Source: Lysobacter sp. GX 14042 (lineage in GTDB: Bacteria > Pseudomonadota > Gammaproteobacteria > Xanthomonadales > Xanthomonadaceae). From it: DNA of 64,000 nucleotides. Location of the stretch: positions 434,001-498,000 of the forward strand of contig NZ_JAJUWY010000001.1 in NCBI RefSeq assembly GCF_021390425.1, read 5' to 3'. Every line of letters starts with the position of its first letter. The stretch's first letter is position 1. Below are positions 36,014-44,402 of this stretch, one piece after another. The notes below the pieces were generated by a model. It searched no databases, had not been told where the DNA came from, and worked only from the letters and a program-made list of their open reading frames with translations. A program made the position numbers and the translations under genes.

Positions 36014-37056
36014 GGGGTGGCCTCCGCGCCGCCGGTGCCGGGCACGCCCTGGCGGATCACGCGGGAGAACACCGCCGACCTCGCATCCGGCGGCAACGCA
36101 GTGGCCCGTGGGTTGATGTAGCCGCGGCGCTGAAGTTCCTCGTACTCGTACCCCTCCGCGAGCCCGCCCAGCTCGTGCACGTAGCGGGCGAAGTAGCCGG
36201 ACAGCAGCAGGCGGTAGTCCATCGGGATCCCCGGGGCGATGCGGCGCGCGAGCTCGAAGATGATCGTGGTGCAGTTGCTGGTCAGTGTGTTGTAGAACGC
36301 AGGCTGCCGCCGCAGCGCGGCGGCCTCGTCGAGGTAGCCGGTGAACAGCGCCCGCAGCGTTTCCGGCGGCAGGTCGAGGTGGTACAGGTAGACGTCCTCG
36401 CCGCGCGCGTTGCTGCGGGTGCGCACGATGTCGTTCTCGTCGGCGGCCACCAGCACCTGCTCGAACTCGCGGAAGAAGCCGCCGATGGCCGAGAACGACT
36501 CGTGGCGCTCCTTGCGGATCTCCAGCGAGAACACCACCCGCTGGCCGTCTTCGAAGCCGAACGAAACCAGCGTGTGGGCGATCGCCGGCCCCATCCAGTA
36601 CGACATCACCAGGTCGGCCGACACCAGTCGGTCCAGGTCGTACCCGCGGGTTTCCCAGCGTGGGGTGTAGTCCTCCGGCGTGCGCCAGTCGAAGTTGCGC
36701 ACGTTGTGCAGGGTGACCCGGCTGCCGTCGACCTCGGCCTCCAGCAGCCGGGCGACATCATCGGCCCAGACGCGGTCATGTGAGGGCGTGAGCGTGCTCC
36801 ACCAGGCCAGCAGCGCAACCAGCGCGGCACCGAAGCCCGGCAGCGCCAGCCGCGCCCACTGCGGCCACCTTTTGCGGCGCCCGATGCACGCCGCCGCTCC
36901 CAAGCCGAGCAGGCACCATGCCGCGATCGCCACCACCCGCACCGCCACCGGACCGGGCAACTGGAACCACAGCGCCAGCGCTCCCCAGCCCGCTGCCAAG
37001 ATCACGGCCGTCACCAGCGCCAGGCTGGCCATGCGGGAGAGAAAACGGTCGCTCAA
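36010..37056 (-). CDS. DUF4105 (Lnb-type N-terminal) membrane protein
   Basis: A 348-residue inner-membrane protein with three N-terminal hydrophobic helices (about 8-30, 38-58 and 70-88) and a periplasmic DUF4105 domain: VTLHNVRNFDWRTPEDYTPR, RLVSADLVMSYWMG, HTLVSFGFEDGQRVVFSLEI, and TSNCTTIIFELARR with a probable catalytic Cys as in NlpC/P60-like papain folds. Function unproven. It overlaps the downstream lipoprotein gene by 4 bp and the upstream SDR gene by 4 bp, so the three form one operon. Confidence 0.82.
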   Translation of the reverse strand: MSDRFLSRMASLALVTAVILAAGWGALALWFQLPGPVAVRVVAIAAWCLLGLGAAACIGRRKRWPQWARLALPGFGAALVALLAWWSTLTPSHDRVWADDVARLLEAEVDGSRVTLHNVRNFDWRTPEDYTPRWETRGYDLDRLVSADLVMSYWMGPAIAHTLVSFGFEDGQRVVFSLEIRKERHESFSAIGGFFREFEQVLVAADENDIVRTRSNARGEDVYLYHLDLPPETLRALFTGYLDEAAALRRQPAFYNTLTSNCTTIIFELARRIAPGIPMDYRLLLSGYFARYVHELGGLAEGYEYEELQRRGYINPRATALPPDARSAVFSRVIRQGVPGTGGAEATP

Positions 37057-37913
37057 GCGGTGTTGTTGGCGCTGTCGCCGCCGGTCACGTCATAGGTGGC
37101 GCCCGACACCAGGTGCGCCTCGTCACTGGCGAGGAAGACGACCACCGGAGCAACCGCGCCGGCCGGGAGCCAGGCCACATCGAGCGGAGAGCTGTCGCGG
37201 AGCTTTCGTTCCGCTTTCGCCTCGAGCTGGTCCAGGGGCTCGGTGTTGTCCAGGTCGTCCATGGCCTGTGCGTATCGGCGCCTGTGTCGCGTGAGAGGCG
37301 TGTCGATCAGGCCCGGAACCACCGCATTGACCGTGATGCCGTATTGCCCGAGTTCCAGGGCGGCCGATTTCATCAGGCCGATGATCCCCCATTTGGAAGC
37401 CGAGTACGCCGCCCCGTATTTCGTGCCGTGCCGCCCCTGCGTGGATGCGCTGACGATGATGCGCCCGCCACCGTTGCTGACGAGGTAAGGAGCCACCGCA
37501 CGGATCGCATTGCAGGTCCCGGTGAGATTCACGTCGATCTGGTCGTGCCAGTCCGCATCGTGCATTTCCAGGATCGGCTTGAACGACTGGATGCCGGCGT
37601 TGGCGAACAGGATGTCGATCTTCCCGAACGTGTCCGCGGCCCATGCCGCGGCATCCCGCAGCGCCGGCAAGTCGCGCTGGTCGAGCTGGCGCGCGGCCCA
37701 CCTGCCGCCGGCCGCCTCCACCAGGCGGCCGGTCTCGTCCAGCTCGTCGGGCGTGGCGGGCTCCACTTCAAGCGTCGCGCTGACCGGTCCGGCGATATCG
37801 ATTCCGACCACGGTCGCACCCTCGCGGGCGAAAGCGACAGCGGCCGCCCGACCTATCCCGCGCGCGGCTCCCGTGATCACCGCAATCTTGCCTTCAAGAC
37901 GTTTCGATGACAT
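37053..37913 (-). CDS. SDR-family oxidoreductase (mycofactocin-coupled / carveol-dehydrogenase-like)
   Basis: A 286-residue classical SDR: cofactor motif TGAARGIGRA, NNAG variant FANAG, catalytic S in IVSASTQG and YxxxK in YSASKWGI. The long insert between the first strands (VSATLEVEPATPDELDETGR) is characteristic of the carveol-dehydrogenase-like/mycofactocin-type SDR group. Substrate unknown. ATG 37913 has GAGGAACAG just upstream. It overlaps the DUF4105 gene. Confidence 0.85.
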   Translation of the reverse strand: MSSKRLEGKIAVITGAARGIGRAAAVAFAREGATVVGIDIAGPVSATLEVEPATPDELDETGRLVEAAGGRWAARQLDQRDLPALRDAAAWAADTFGKIDILFANAGIQSFKPILEMHDADWHDQIDVNLTGTCNAIRAVAPYLVSNGGGRIIVSASTQGRHGTKYGAAYSASKWGIIGLMKSAALELGQYGITVNAVVPGLIDTPLTRHRRRYAQAMDDLDNTEPLDQLEAKAERKLRDSSPLDVAWLPAGAVAPVVVFLASDEAHLVSGATYDVTGGDSANNTA

Positions 37914-38070
37914 TGCCTGTTCCTCCAGCCGGTTTGATGATGACCTTGTTGCTGCGGGCCTGCTCCCCCATCGAGGCGCACGGGTTTGTGGACACCCGAC
38001 CACATGCTGCGTGTTCGCAACGTCGGGTGGCGCAAGCAGCAGGGGCTGGCTTCAGCCGGCTCCGGACGGG

Positions 38071-39120
38071 TCAGGCGGCCAGCGTCGCGTTGTCGATCAC
38101 GAAGCGGTACTTCACGTCGCCCTTGAGCATGCGCTCGTAGGCGGCGTTGATCTCCTCGATGCGGATCATCTCGATGTCGGCCACGATCCCGTGCTTGGCG
38201 CAGAAGTCGAGCATCTCCTGGGTTTCCGGGATGCCGCCGATCAGCGAACCGGCCAGCGAGCGCCGCTTCGCGATCAGGCTGAACACGTTCGGCGACGGAT
38301 GTGGCGTGGCCGGAGCACCGACCAGGGTCATCGTACCGTCGCGCTTGAGCAGCGCCAGGAAGGCGTCGAGATCGTGCGGCGCGGCCACGGTGTTGAGGAT
38401 GAAGTCGAAGCTCTTGCGGTGCGTGGCCATCTCGCCGGCGTTGCGCGACACCACCACTTCATCCGCGCCCAGCGCCAGTGCCGCCTCGCGCTTGGACTCC
38501 GAGGTGGTGAATGCAACCACGTGCGCGCCCAGCGCGTGCGCCAGCTTGATGCCCATGTGGCCCAGCCCGCCGATGCCGACCACGCCGACCTTCTTGCCGG
38601 GCCCCACCTGCCAGTGGCGCAGCGGCGACCAGGTGGTGATGCCCGCGCACAGCAGCGGCGCGACGGCCGCAAGCTGGTTCTCGCTGTGGCGGATGCGCAG
38701 CACGTAGCGCTCGTGCACCACGATCTGCTGCGAATAGCCGCCCAGGGTGTGGCCGGGCGCGTCCGGCGTGGGCGAGTTGTAGGTGCCGACCATGCCGTCG
38801 CAGTAGTTCTCCAGCCCGTCGGCGCACTCGTCGCAGCCGCGGCAGCTGTCGACGATGCAGCCGATGCCGACCAGGTCGCCGGGCTTGAACGCGGACACAT
38901 CCGGGCCGACGGCCGACACCCGGCCGACGATCTCGTGGCCCGGCACGCAGGGGAACCGGGTGCCGGCCCATTCGGCGCGGACCTGGTGCAGGTCGGAATG
39001 GCAGACGCCGCAGAAGGCGATGTCGATCCGCACGTCGTGCGCGCCGGTGGCGCGGCGGGTGATGTCGATGGGTTCCAGCGGCTTGTCGCCGGCATGGGCG
39101 CCGTAGGCCTTGATCTGCAT
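38071..39120 (-). CDS. Zinc-dependent NAD(P) alcohol dehydrogenase (YahK/cinnamyl-alcohol-type)
   Basis: A 349-residue medium-chain dehydrogenase reducing aldehydes. Catalytic zinc ligands are in CGVCHSDLH and GHEIVG; structural-zinc cysteines in CRGCDECADGLENYC; Rossmann motif GIGGLGHMG. The layout is like E. coli YahK and plant cinnamyl-alcohol dehydrogenase, both broad aldehyde reductases using NADPH. ATG 39120 (MQIKAYGAHAGDKPLEP) is the usual start. It lies 95 bp behind the MaoC gene in the same direction. Confidence 0.9.
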   Translation of the reverse strand: MQIKAYGAHAGDKPLEPIDITRRATGAHDVRIDIAFCGVCHSDLHQVRAEWAGTRFPCVPGHEIVGRVSAVGPDVSAFKPGDLVGIGCIVDSCRGCDECADGLENYCDGMVGTYNSPTPDAPGHTLGGYSQQIVVHERYVLRIRHSENQLAAVAPLLCAGITTWSPLRHWQVGPGKKVGVVGIGGLGHMGIKLAHALGAHVVAFTTSESKREAALALGADEVVVSRNAGEMATHRKSFDFILNTVAAPHDLDAFLALLKRDGTMTLVGAPATPHPSPNVFSLIAKRRSLAGSLIGGIPETQEMLDFCAKHGIVADIEMIRIEEINAAYERMLKGDVKYRFVIDNATLAA

Positions 39121-39214
39121 GGGATTCCTCTCTCTTTGTCGTCGCACAGGATGACAGTCGGCACGCTCCCCTGTCGCGCCCGCGGGCACCCGGTACCAAC
39201 AGAGCCTGCGCCCC

Positions 39215-39676
39215 TCAGTCCGGCCTCCTGAACACCAGCAGGTTCGCGATCAGCTTCTGGCACACCTCGCCCTCCTGGTTCACGGTCAGGTTCTCGACCT
39301 TGACCAGCGCCTGGTCGGGCTTGGACCGGGACGGCGTGATCTCCAGCACGGTGCTGCGCACATGGAGCACGTCACCGGGCCGTGTCGGCCGCGGCCACCA
39401 GATCTCGCCGCCGGCGCCGATGACGCCGCGGGCGAACGGGAGGCTGTCGATCAGCAGCCGCATCGTGATCGAGGCGGTATGCCACCCGCTGGCGGCCAAG
39501 CCGCGGAAGAAGGTGTCCTGCGCCGCGTCCTCGTCGATGTGGAACGGCTGCGGATCGAACTGGCGTGCGTACTCGATGATCTGCGCGGCATCGATGCGGT
39601 GCTCCGCGCTGCGGAATTCGTCGCCGGGCGCGATGTCCTCCAGGTAAAGCGGCTTCGCGTGACTGTCGTGCTTCAT
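39215..39676 (-). CDS. MaoC-like hot-dog-fold dehydratase
   Basis: A 153-residue MaoC/enoyl-CoA-hydratase-type protein: IAPGDEFRSAEHRIDAAQII, then QFDPQPFHIDEDAAQDTFFR (with the catalytic Asp-His pair region DPQPFHID) and GEIWWPRPTRPGDVLHVRST. Likely hydrates or dehydrates an acyl-CoA; substrate unknown. ATG 39676 with GAGG eight bases upstream is preferred to a GTG at 39688, which would overlap the stop of the OYE gene. Confidence 0.85.
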   Translation of the reverse strand: MKHDSHAKPLYLEDIAPGDEFRSAEHRIDAAQIIEYARQFDPQPFHIDEDAAQDTFFRGLAASGWHTASITMRLLIDSLPFARGVIGAGGEIWWPRPTRPGDVLHVRSTVLEITPSRSKPDQALVKVENLTVNQEGEVCQKLIANLLVFRRPD

Positions 39677-39684
39677 GGCAAACC

Positions 39685-40821
39685 TCACTTCATGGATCGG
39701 GCATACGGCGGATAGTCGACCAGGCCCCTGGCGCCGCCACCGTAGTAGGTATCCCGGTCGGGCGTGGCCAGTGGCCAGCCGTTCTCCAGCCGCGCCACCA
39801 GGTCCGGGTTGGCGATGAACGGCTGTCCGAAGGCGACCAGGTCGATGATGCCCTCGCCCAGCAGTTGCTCGCCGCGCTCGCGGGTCATGCTGCCGGCCAG
39901 GATGACCGCCGTGGCGGTCGGCAGCACCTTGCGAATGCCGGCCAGCAAGGCGTGGAAACGCGCGGCGATGTCACGGGCTTCTTCCGACTGCGTGCCGGGG
40001 CCGACCTGGTCGTTGACATGCACGTAGGCGATGCCGCGCTCGCCCAGCGCCCTGGCATACGCGAGATAGGTCTGGTCGATCTCGTCGTGGTGCGGCATGT
40101 CGGCGAAGCGGCCGTACGGGGAGATGCGCACGCCCACGCGCGTGGCGCCGATGCGGGTGCAGACCGCATCCACGACCTCGAGCGCGAAGCGCAGGCGGTC
40201 GTCCATATTGGCGGCGCCGTAGCGGTCGGTGCGCTCGTTGACGCGCGGATTGAGGAACTGCTCGAACAGGTAACCGTTGGCGCTGTGGATCTCCACCCCG
40301 TCGAAGCCGGCCTCGATGGCGTTGGCCGCGGCCTGCGCGAAGTCCCCGACCACCCGCGCGATCTCGTCGGTTTCCAGCGCGCGCGGCACCCCGGGCGGGA
40401 TGAAGCCGGGATTGCCGTCGGCGTCATAGCCGAAGGCATGCGAGTTGGCCGGCAGCTTCGGCGAGGCACTGACCGGGTCCTTGCCTTCGTGCTGGATCGA
40501 CGGGTGCGACATCCGCCCGACATGCCACAGCTGGGCGAAGATCCGGCCCCCGACCGCGTGCACCGACTGCGTCGTCAGCCGCCAGCCTTCGATCTGCTCC
40601 GGAGTGAAGATGCCCGGGTTGAACAGGTAACCCTGCCCCTCGCGCGATACCGGCGTCCCCTCGCTGACGATCAGCCCGGCGGTGGCGCGCTGCGTGTAGT
40701 ACAGCGCGATGGTGTCGGTGGCGACGTCCTCCGGCGCGCGGGCACGGGTCATCGGCGCCATCACGATGCGGTTGGCCAGGCCCAGGCCGGACAGGTCGAA
40801 GGGAGTGAACAGGTCGGACAT
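39685..40821 (-). CDS. Old-yellow-enzyme family flavin reductase (NemA-like)
   Basis: A 378-residue FMN enzyme that reduces electron-poor C=C bonds and nitro groups with NADPH. Seen: [15 protein letters not shown] (FMN-binding start), [24 protein letters not shown] with the substrate-binding HxxN pair, and [19 protein letters not shown]. Close in wording to NemA/N-ethylmaleimide reductases. It is the first gene of an OYE-MaoC-ADH run, which could act together in detoxifying unsaturated aldehydes. It is divergent from tpm. Confidence 0.92.
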   Translation of the reverse strand: MSDLFTPFDLSGLGLANRIVMAPMTRARAPEDVATDTIALYYTQRATAGLIVSEGTPVSREGQGYLFNPGIFTPEQIEGWRLTTQSVHAVGGRIFAQLWHVGRMSHPSIQHEGKDPVSASPKLPANSHAFGYDADGNPGFIPPGVPRALETDEIARVVGDFAQAAANAIEAGFDGVEIHSANGYLFEQFLNPRVNERTDRYGAANMDDRLRFALEVVDAVCTRIGATRVGVRISPYGRFADMPHHDEIDQTYLAYARALGERGIAYVHVNDQVGPGTQSEEARDIAARFHALLAGIRKVLPTATAVILAGSMTRERGEQLLGEGIIDLVAFGQPFIANPDLVARLENGWPLATPDRDTYYGGGARGLVDYPPYARSMK

Positions 40822-41002
40822 GCAGGAGTTCCGGGGGAGGAAGATCCCTCCCAAATGGCGGCTTCGCCGTGCTGCACCAGTGCAGGATTCCGAACACTGC
40901 GGTCCATCGCGGAGTATCTGTCCGACCCTCGCTGGCCGCGCCGTTGCCAACCCACCCTGCAGCGTCGACGATGCAGAGCCTCGCGATTCCTGGAGAGAGC
41001 CC

Positions 41003-41656
41003 ATGGATACCCGGTACTGGCAGGATCGTTGGACCGAAGGCCGCACCGGCTGGCACCAGGACCAGCCGACGCCACTGCTGCTCAAGCATTGGCCCGCGCT
41101 CGACGTGGCGCCCGGCAGCCGCGTGTTCGTCCCGCTGGCGGGCAAGTCGCAGGACATGCGCTGGCTGGCGGCACAGGGGCATCGGGTGCTCGGCGTCGAG
41201 CTTTCGCAGCTCGCGGTCGAACGGTTCTTCGCCGAGAACGGGCTTGCGCCGCGGGTGAGTTCAACCCGGTATGGGCGCCACTATGAAGCCGGCGGCATCG
41301 AGATCATCTGCGGCGATGCATTCGGCCTGGACTCCGACGCGCTGCGTGATTGCAGGGCGGTGTTCGACCGCGCCGCGCTGATCGCCCTGCCCCCGCCGCT
41401 GCGGCGCCGCTATGCCGCCGAACTCTACGCATGCCTGCCTGCCGGGTGCCGGGGCCTGCTCCTCACCATCGAATACCCGCAGGAGGAGAAGGAAGGCCCG
41501 CCGTTCTCCGTGCCCGGGGACGAGGTGCGATCCCTGTTCTCGGCCGACTGGTCCGTCGGCCTCCTGGAGCGCCGCGACATACCGGTGGAAAAGCAGGATC
41601 CGCAGGAGCGCGTGATCGCGCAGCAGGCCGTCGCCTACCAGCTCATTCGTCGTTGA
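41003..41656 (+). CDS. tpm: Thiopurine S-methyltransferase
   Basis: A 217-residue SAM-dependent methyltransferase acting on thiopurines and, in bacteria, on selenite and tellurite. It begins [20 protein letters not shown], has the SAM motif [27 protein letters not shown], and [14 protein letters not shown]; all are family features. ATG 41003 has GGAGAGAG upstream. Divergent from the OYE gene. Confidence 0.92.
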   Translation: MDTRYWQDRWTEGRTGWHQDQPTPLLLKHWPALDVAPGSRVFVPLAGKSQDMRWLAAQGHRVLGVELSQLAVERFFAENGLAPRVSSTRYGRHYEAGGIEIICGDAFGLDSDALRDCRAVFDRAALIALPPPLRRRYAAELYACLPAGCRGLLLTIEYPQEEKEGPPFSVPGDEVRSLFSADWSVGLLERRDIPVEKQDPQERVIAQQAVAYQLIRR

Positions 41657-41674
41657 CGACAGGCAAAGCGCAGG

Positions 41675-41690
41675 TATAACGTTCGTTATA
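41675..41690. promoter_or_regulatory. Inverted repeat TATAACG-TT-CGTTATA, candidate operator of the AbrB-Doc pair
   Basis: A perfect 7-bp inverted repeat with a 2-bp spacer, 20 bp before the antitoxin ATG, extended by a second TATAACGTT copy at 41687-41695. It is the only AT-rich island in this stretch, so it probably combines the -10 region with the autoregulatory operator. Confidence 0.65.
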
Positions 41691-41710
41691 ACGTTGAACC
41701 GGAAGCCGCC

Positions 41711-41932
41711 ATGAAGCTCAAGATCACCGCCATCGGCAATTCCGCCGGGGTCATCCTGCCCAGGGAGTTGTTGGCCCGCCTTCGCCTGCAGAAGGGCGAC
41801 GAGCTGTTCGCGCTGGAGACGCCGGACGGGGTCCGGCTGACCGCGTTCGATCCATCGCTGGCCGAACAGATGGAAGTCGCCGAACGCGTGATGCGCAACC
41901 GGCGCGCGTTGCTCAACAAGTTGGCGCAGTAG
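41711..41932 (+). CDS. AbrB/MazE-type antitoxin
   Basis: A 73-residue swapped-hairpin AbrB protein: MKLKITAIGNSAGVILPREL, LARLRLQKGDELFALETPDG. This N-terminal domain binds the operator DNA; the C-terminal helix (EQMEVAERVMRNRRALLNKL) should wrap and inhibit the toxin. The gene ends 3 bp before doc. Confidence 0.88.
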   Translation: MKLKITAIGNSAGVILPRELLARLRLQKGDELFALETPDGVRLTAFDPSLAEQMEVAERVMRNRRALLNKLAQ

Positions 41933-41935
41933 GGC

Positions 41936-42352
41936 GTGGCCGTGATCGTCTGGATCGGGAAGCCCTTCGCCCTGGCCATCCACGACCGCCAGCTTGCCGA
42001 ACACGGCGGAGGTGGCGGCGCGCGTGACGAGAGCTTGCTCGATTCCGCCCTCGCCCGTCCGCAACAGTTGTACGCCTATGGCGACCCGCCACCGGACCTG
42101 GCCGACCTCGCGGCCAGCCTTGCGTATGGGCTGGCGCGCAACCACCCCTTCGTGGACGGCAACAAGCGCACCGCAGCCGTTGCCTGCGAAGTGTTCATCG
42201 AACTCAACGGCGGCGTGTTGCAGGCCGATGACCTGGAGCTGTACCCGGTGTACATCGGCCTCGCTGATGGCAGTCTGCCCGAAGGCGAGTTCGCGACCTG
42301 GCTGCGTGAGCGGATCCGGCGCGAGCCTGCCAATGGGGTGCACGAGCCATAA
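41936..42352 (+). CDS. doc: Death-on-curing (Doc) family toxin
   Basis: A 138-residue Fic/Doc protein. The core motif HPFVDGNKRTAAVACEVFIE holds catalytic His, the metal/anion Asp and the Doc-type NKR ending (Fic AMP-transferases end NGR). Doc phosphorylates EF-Tu and stops translation. Starts with GTG at 41936 or GTG 41942, directly behind the antitoxin. Pairing of Doc with an AbrB-type rather than a Phd-type antitoxin occurs elsewhere. Confidence 0.88.
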   Translation: MAVIVWIGKPFALAIHDRQLAEHGGGGGARDESLLDSALARPQQLYAYGDPPPDLADLAASLAYGLARNHPFVDGNKRTAAVACEVFIELNGGVLQADDLELYPVYIGLADGSLPEGEFATWLRERIRREPANGVHEP

Positions 42353-42419
42353 AACGCGGCGACGAGGTACGGTCCCGCGCCTGACTCAGAAAGTGGCCGA
42401 CGCCGCCGAGCCGAAAACG

Positions 42420-42612
42420 TCAGCGGCCGTCTGATCCAATCCGGCGCCGAACCTCCTCCTCCAGCCCCTTCAACCCCCCCACTCCCGGCCAATGGCGATC
42501 GCCTCCTCCGCGGGCAGGCCTTCCACCCAGGCCGCACGGAGCGCCGCCATGGCCCCCACGCGGTTGCCGCTGGCAATGCACCAGCACCGGCCGCTCCTGC
42601 CGGGCGGTGGTG
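42420..42612 (-). pseudogene. Remnant of a dual-specificity-type phosphatase gene
   Basis: On the minus strand the ends read RPVLVHC and LKGLEEEVRRRI in one frame, and between them, two frameshifts apart, the conserved SGNRVGAMAALRAAWVEGLP. Together they rebuild the C-terminal third of a DSP-like phosphatase (HCxSGNRVGA active site). About 2 bases are missing after the HC codons (42573) and about 2 extra G occur near 42480. Everything N-terminal to the active site is missing, and dsbG follows upstream. A decayed fragment. Confidence 0.65.
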
Positions 42613-42630
42613 GAACGATAACGTGTCCGG

Positions 42631-43410
42631 CTAACGCGGCCCCAGCACCGTTGGCAGGTCGCCGGGTGTCGGCGCGCCGGAGCGCCGCTGCACGACGCCA
42701 TCCGCATCCCGGAACAGGATCCCCGGCGTGCCCTGGAAGCCCAGTTCATGCATCAGCATCTGGTTGGAGTCCAGCTGCGATCGCACCCCGGCCGGCACGG
42801 TCGCCATGCCCTTGATGCCACCAGTGGCATATTCGCGCTCGTTTCGGCCCAGCATTTCGGACGGCGAGTCGGCGGTCAGGATCGTAGCCACCTTGTTGGC
42901 GCTGTCGGCCTTGATGACGCCGACCATGACGTGTCGTATCTGGACCTTGCCCGCGTCGACCCACGGCCTTGCCGACTGCCAGAACCGGTTGCAGAACGGG
43001 CAGTTCGGATCGCTGAAGGTGTAGACCACCCGCGGTGCGTCGTCCGGACCATCGGCAACCCAGGTGCTGTCCTCGAGCTGCGACCAGATGCGGTCGGACA
43101 TGGGCTTGGCGACCAGCCGTTGCAGGTGCGGCCCGCCAACATCCTCGCCGGCAACGTTGACGAGCTGGCCGACCAGCGCATGCTCGCCGTCGGGCGTGAC
43201 GTAGACGGCTACCGGTTGCTGCCCCGCCAACCCCGCGAACCCGCGCAGGTCGGCAGGCGCGTCGAACTCGCCCAGCACCTCCAGCCCGTGTTCCTCGATC
43301 GTGGCGATCACGGGCGGATGCGCCTTGCCGGGTTCTTCGGCATGGCTGCAACCCGCAGTACCAACCAGAGTGAGCGCCAGTGCCGCGGCGGTGAGATTGA
43401 GTTGCTTCAT
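42631..43410 (-). CDS. DsbG/DsbC-like thiol:disulfide lipoprotein
   Basis: A 259-residue periplasmic protein with lipobox GTAGC (Cys21). The thioredoxin-fold part carries C137-P-F-C140 in FSDPNCPFCNRFWQSARPW and the cis-proline segment GFQGTPGILF. The N-terminal cystatin-like dimerisation domain (about 32-110) is like DsbG. It would protect or reduce single cysteines or isomerise disulfides. It overlaps the TlpA-like gene by 4 bp, which could be its electron source. Confidence 0.85.
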   Translation of the reverse strand: MKQLNLTAAALALTLVGTAGCSHAEEPGKAHPPVIATIEEHGLEVLGEFDAPADLRGFAGLAGQQPVAVYVTPDGEHALVGQLVNVAGEDVGGPHLQRLVAKPMSDRIWSQLEDSTWVADGPDDAPRVVYTFSDPNCPFCNRFWQSARPWVDAGKVQIRHVMVGVIKADSANKVATILTADSPSEMLGRNEREYATGGIKGMATVPAGVRSQLDSNQMLMHELGFQGTPGILFRDADGVVQRRSGAPTPGDLPTVLGPR

Positions 43411-44252
43411 GGATTTGCCTCGTCTGGAAGTGTGGGTGCCGGGTCGGGCGCCGGGCCGAAACGCTCCAGCTTCCGTGCCAGGCTGGCGCGGGTCAGTTCG
43501 CCCATGTGGACGTCCGCCAGCCGGCCGTCGGCCTCGAAGAACAGCGTGGTGGGCAGGCCGCGGGACCCGGTGGACTGGGAAACGCTGGAGAACGGATCGA
43601 GCACGACGTTGCCGAGCTGCAGCCCGGCCGCATCCAGGTACTCCTGGATCACCTGGTTCCCCTCGCCCTGGTTGGCGAAGACGAAGGTCACGTGGGGGTT
43701 GGCCACCTGGCTGTCCGCCAGCACGGGCATCTCCCGCCGGCAGGGCGGGCACCAGGTCGCCCACAGGTTCACCACCATGGGCTGCCCGCCGATGTCGGGC
43801 AGCCGGACGCTGTCGCCTTCGATACGCGTCAGCTCGACATCCGGCAGTCTCACGACCGCCTGCTGCATCAGCAGCAGGGCGCCGGTCAGCACGGCCCAGA
43901 CCGCCAGGCCCGCGGTGGTGCCCCACAGCAGCGGCCGGCGCAGCTCCAGGGTCCGGCGAGCGCGCCAGGTACCGAACGCCAGGCCGGCAAGCACGGCGGC
44001 CCAGATCGAGTAGCCGCCATCGCCGATCCGGACGATCGACCAGGGATCGGCCAGGTACTGCGGCCACCACTGCACCACGAACACCAGCCGGCCGGCGACC
44101 AGGCCCACGAACACCATGTCCAGGAACGTACCCGCCACCGGTATGCGCGACCTGTCGGGCCGCCGGGCCGCCCACCGTCCGACGAGCGCGGCAGCCGCCA
44201 AGGCGATCAGCAGGACCACCAGCGTCATCGGGATGGGGCCCAGGCTCACCAT
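43407..44252 (-). CDS. Lgt-like membrane domain fused to a TlpA-type thioredoxin
   Basis: A 281-residue protein. The first 130 residues hold four hydrophobic helices with Lgt-like wording (VAGRLVFVVQWWPQYLADPW, GDGGYSIWAAVLAGLAFGTW), though far shorter than the prolipoprotein transferase Lgt. The C-terminal periplasmic thioredoxin domain has C168-P-P-C171 (VNLWATWCPPCRREMPVLAD) and a cis-proline loop GSRGLPTTLFF. It is therefore a membrane-anchored thiol reductase. Its neighbour is the DsbG-like lipoprotein, and it is divergent from a response-regulator gene. Confidence 0.8.
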   Translation of the reverse strand: MVSLGPIPMTLVVLLIALAAAALVGRWAARRPDRSRIPVAGTFLDMVFVGLVAGRLVFVVQWWPQYLADPWSIVRIGDGGYSIWAAVLAGLAFGTWRARRTLELRRPLLWGTTAGLAVWAVLTGALLLMQQAVVRLPDVELTRIEGDSVRLPDIGGQPMVVNLWATWCPPCRREMPVLADSQVANPHVTFVFANQGEGNQVIQEYLDAAGLQLGNVVLDPFSSVSQSTGSRGLPTTLFFEADGRLADVHMGELTRASLARKLERFGPAPDPAPTLPDEANP

Positions 44253-44302
44253 TGCGTTTTCCTCCGCCCGCCAGACTGCGAAGCACGCACGGTGACGGCA
44301 CC

Positions 44303-44320
44303 GGATTAAGAGCGGATTAA
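44303..44320. promoter_or_regulatory. PmrA-type direct repeat between the Dsb pair and the two-component genes
   Basis: GGATTAA-GAGC-GGATTAA: two direct repeats with an 11-bp period. On the minus strand they read TTAATCC twice, matching the spacing of PmrA/ColR boxes (CTTAAT, 5 bp, CTTAAG). It is placed about 50 bp upstream of the thioredoxin gene and about 80 bp upstream of the regulator gene, well placed for control of both. Confidence 0.55.
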
Positions 44321-44402
44321 CCGCCGCCGTGGGGTGGCCGGGCCACCATTTTGGCTTACGGTTCCCCTCTCGCGCCCCCCTTTGCAGACACCTGGAGCCA
44401 GC

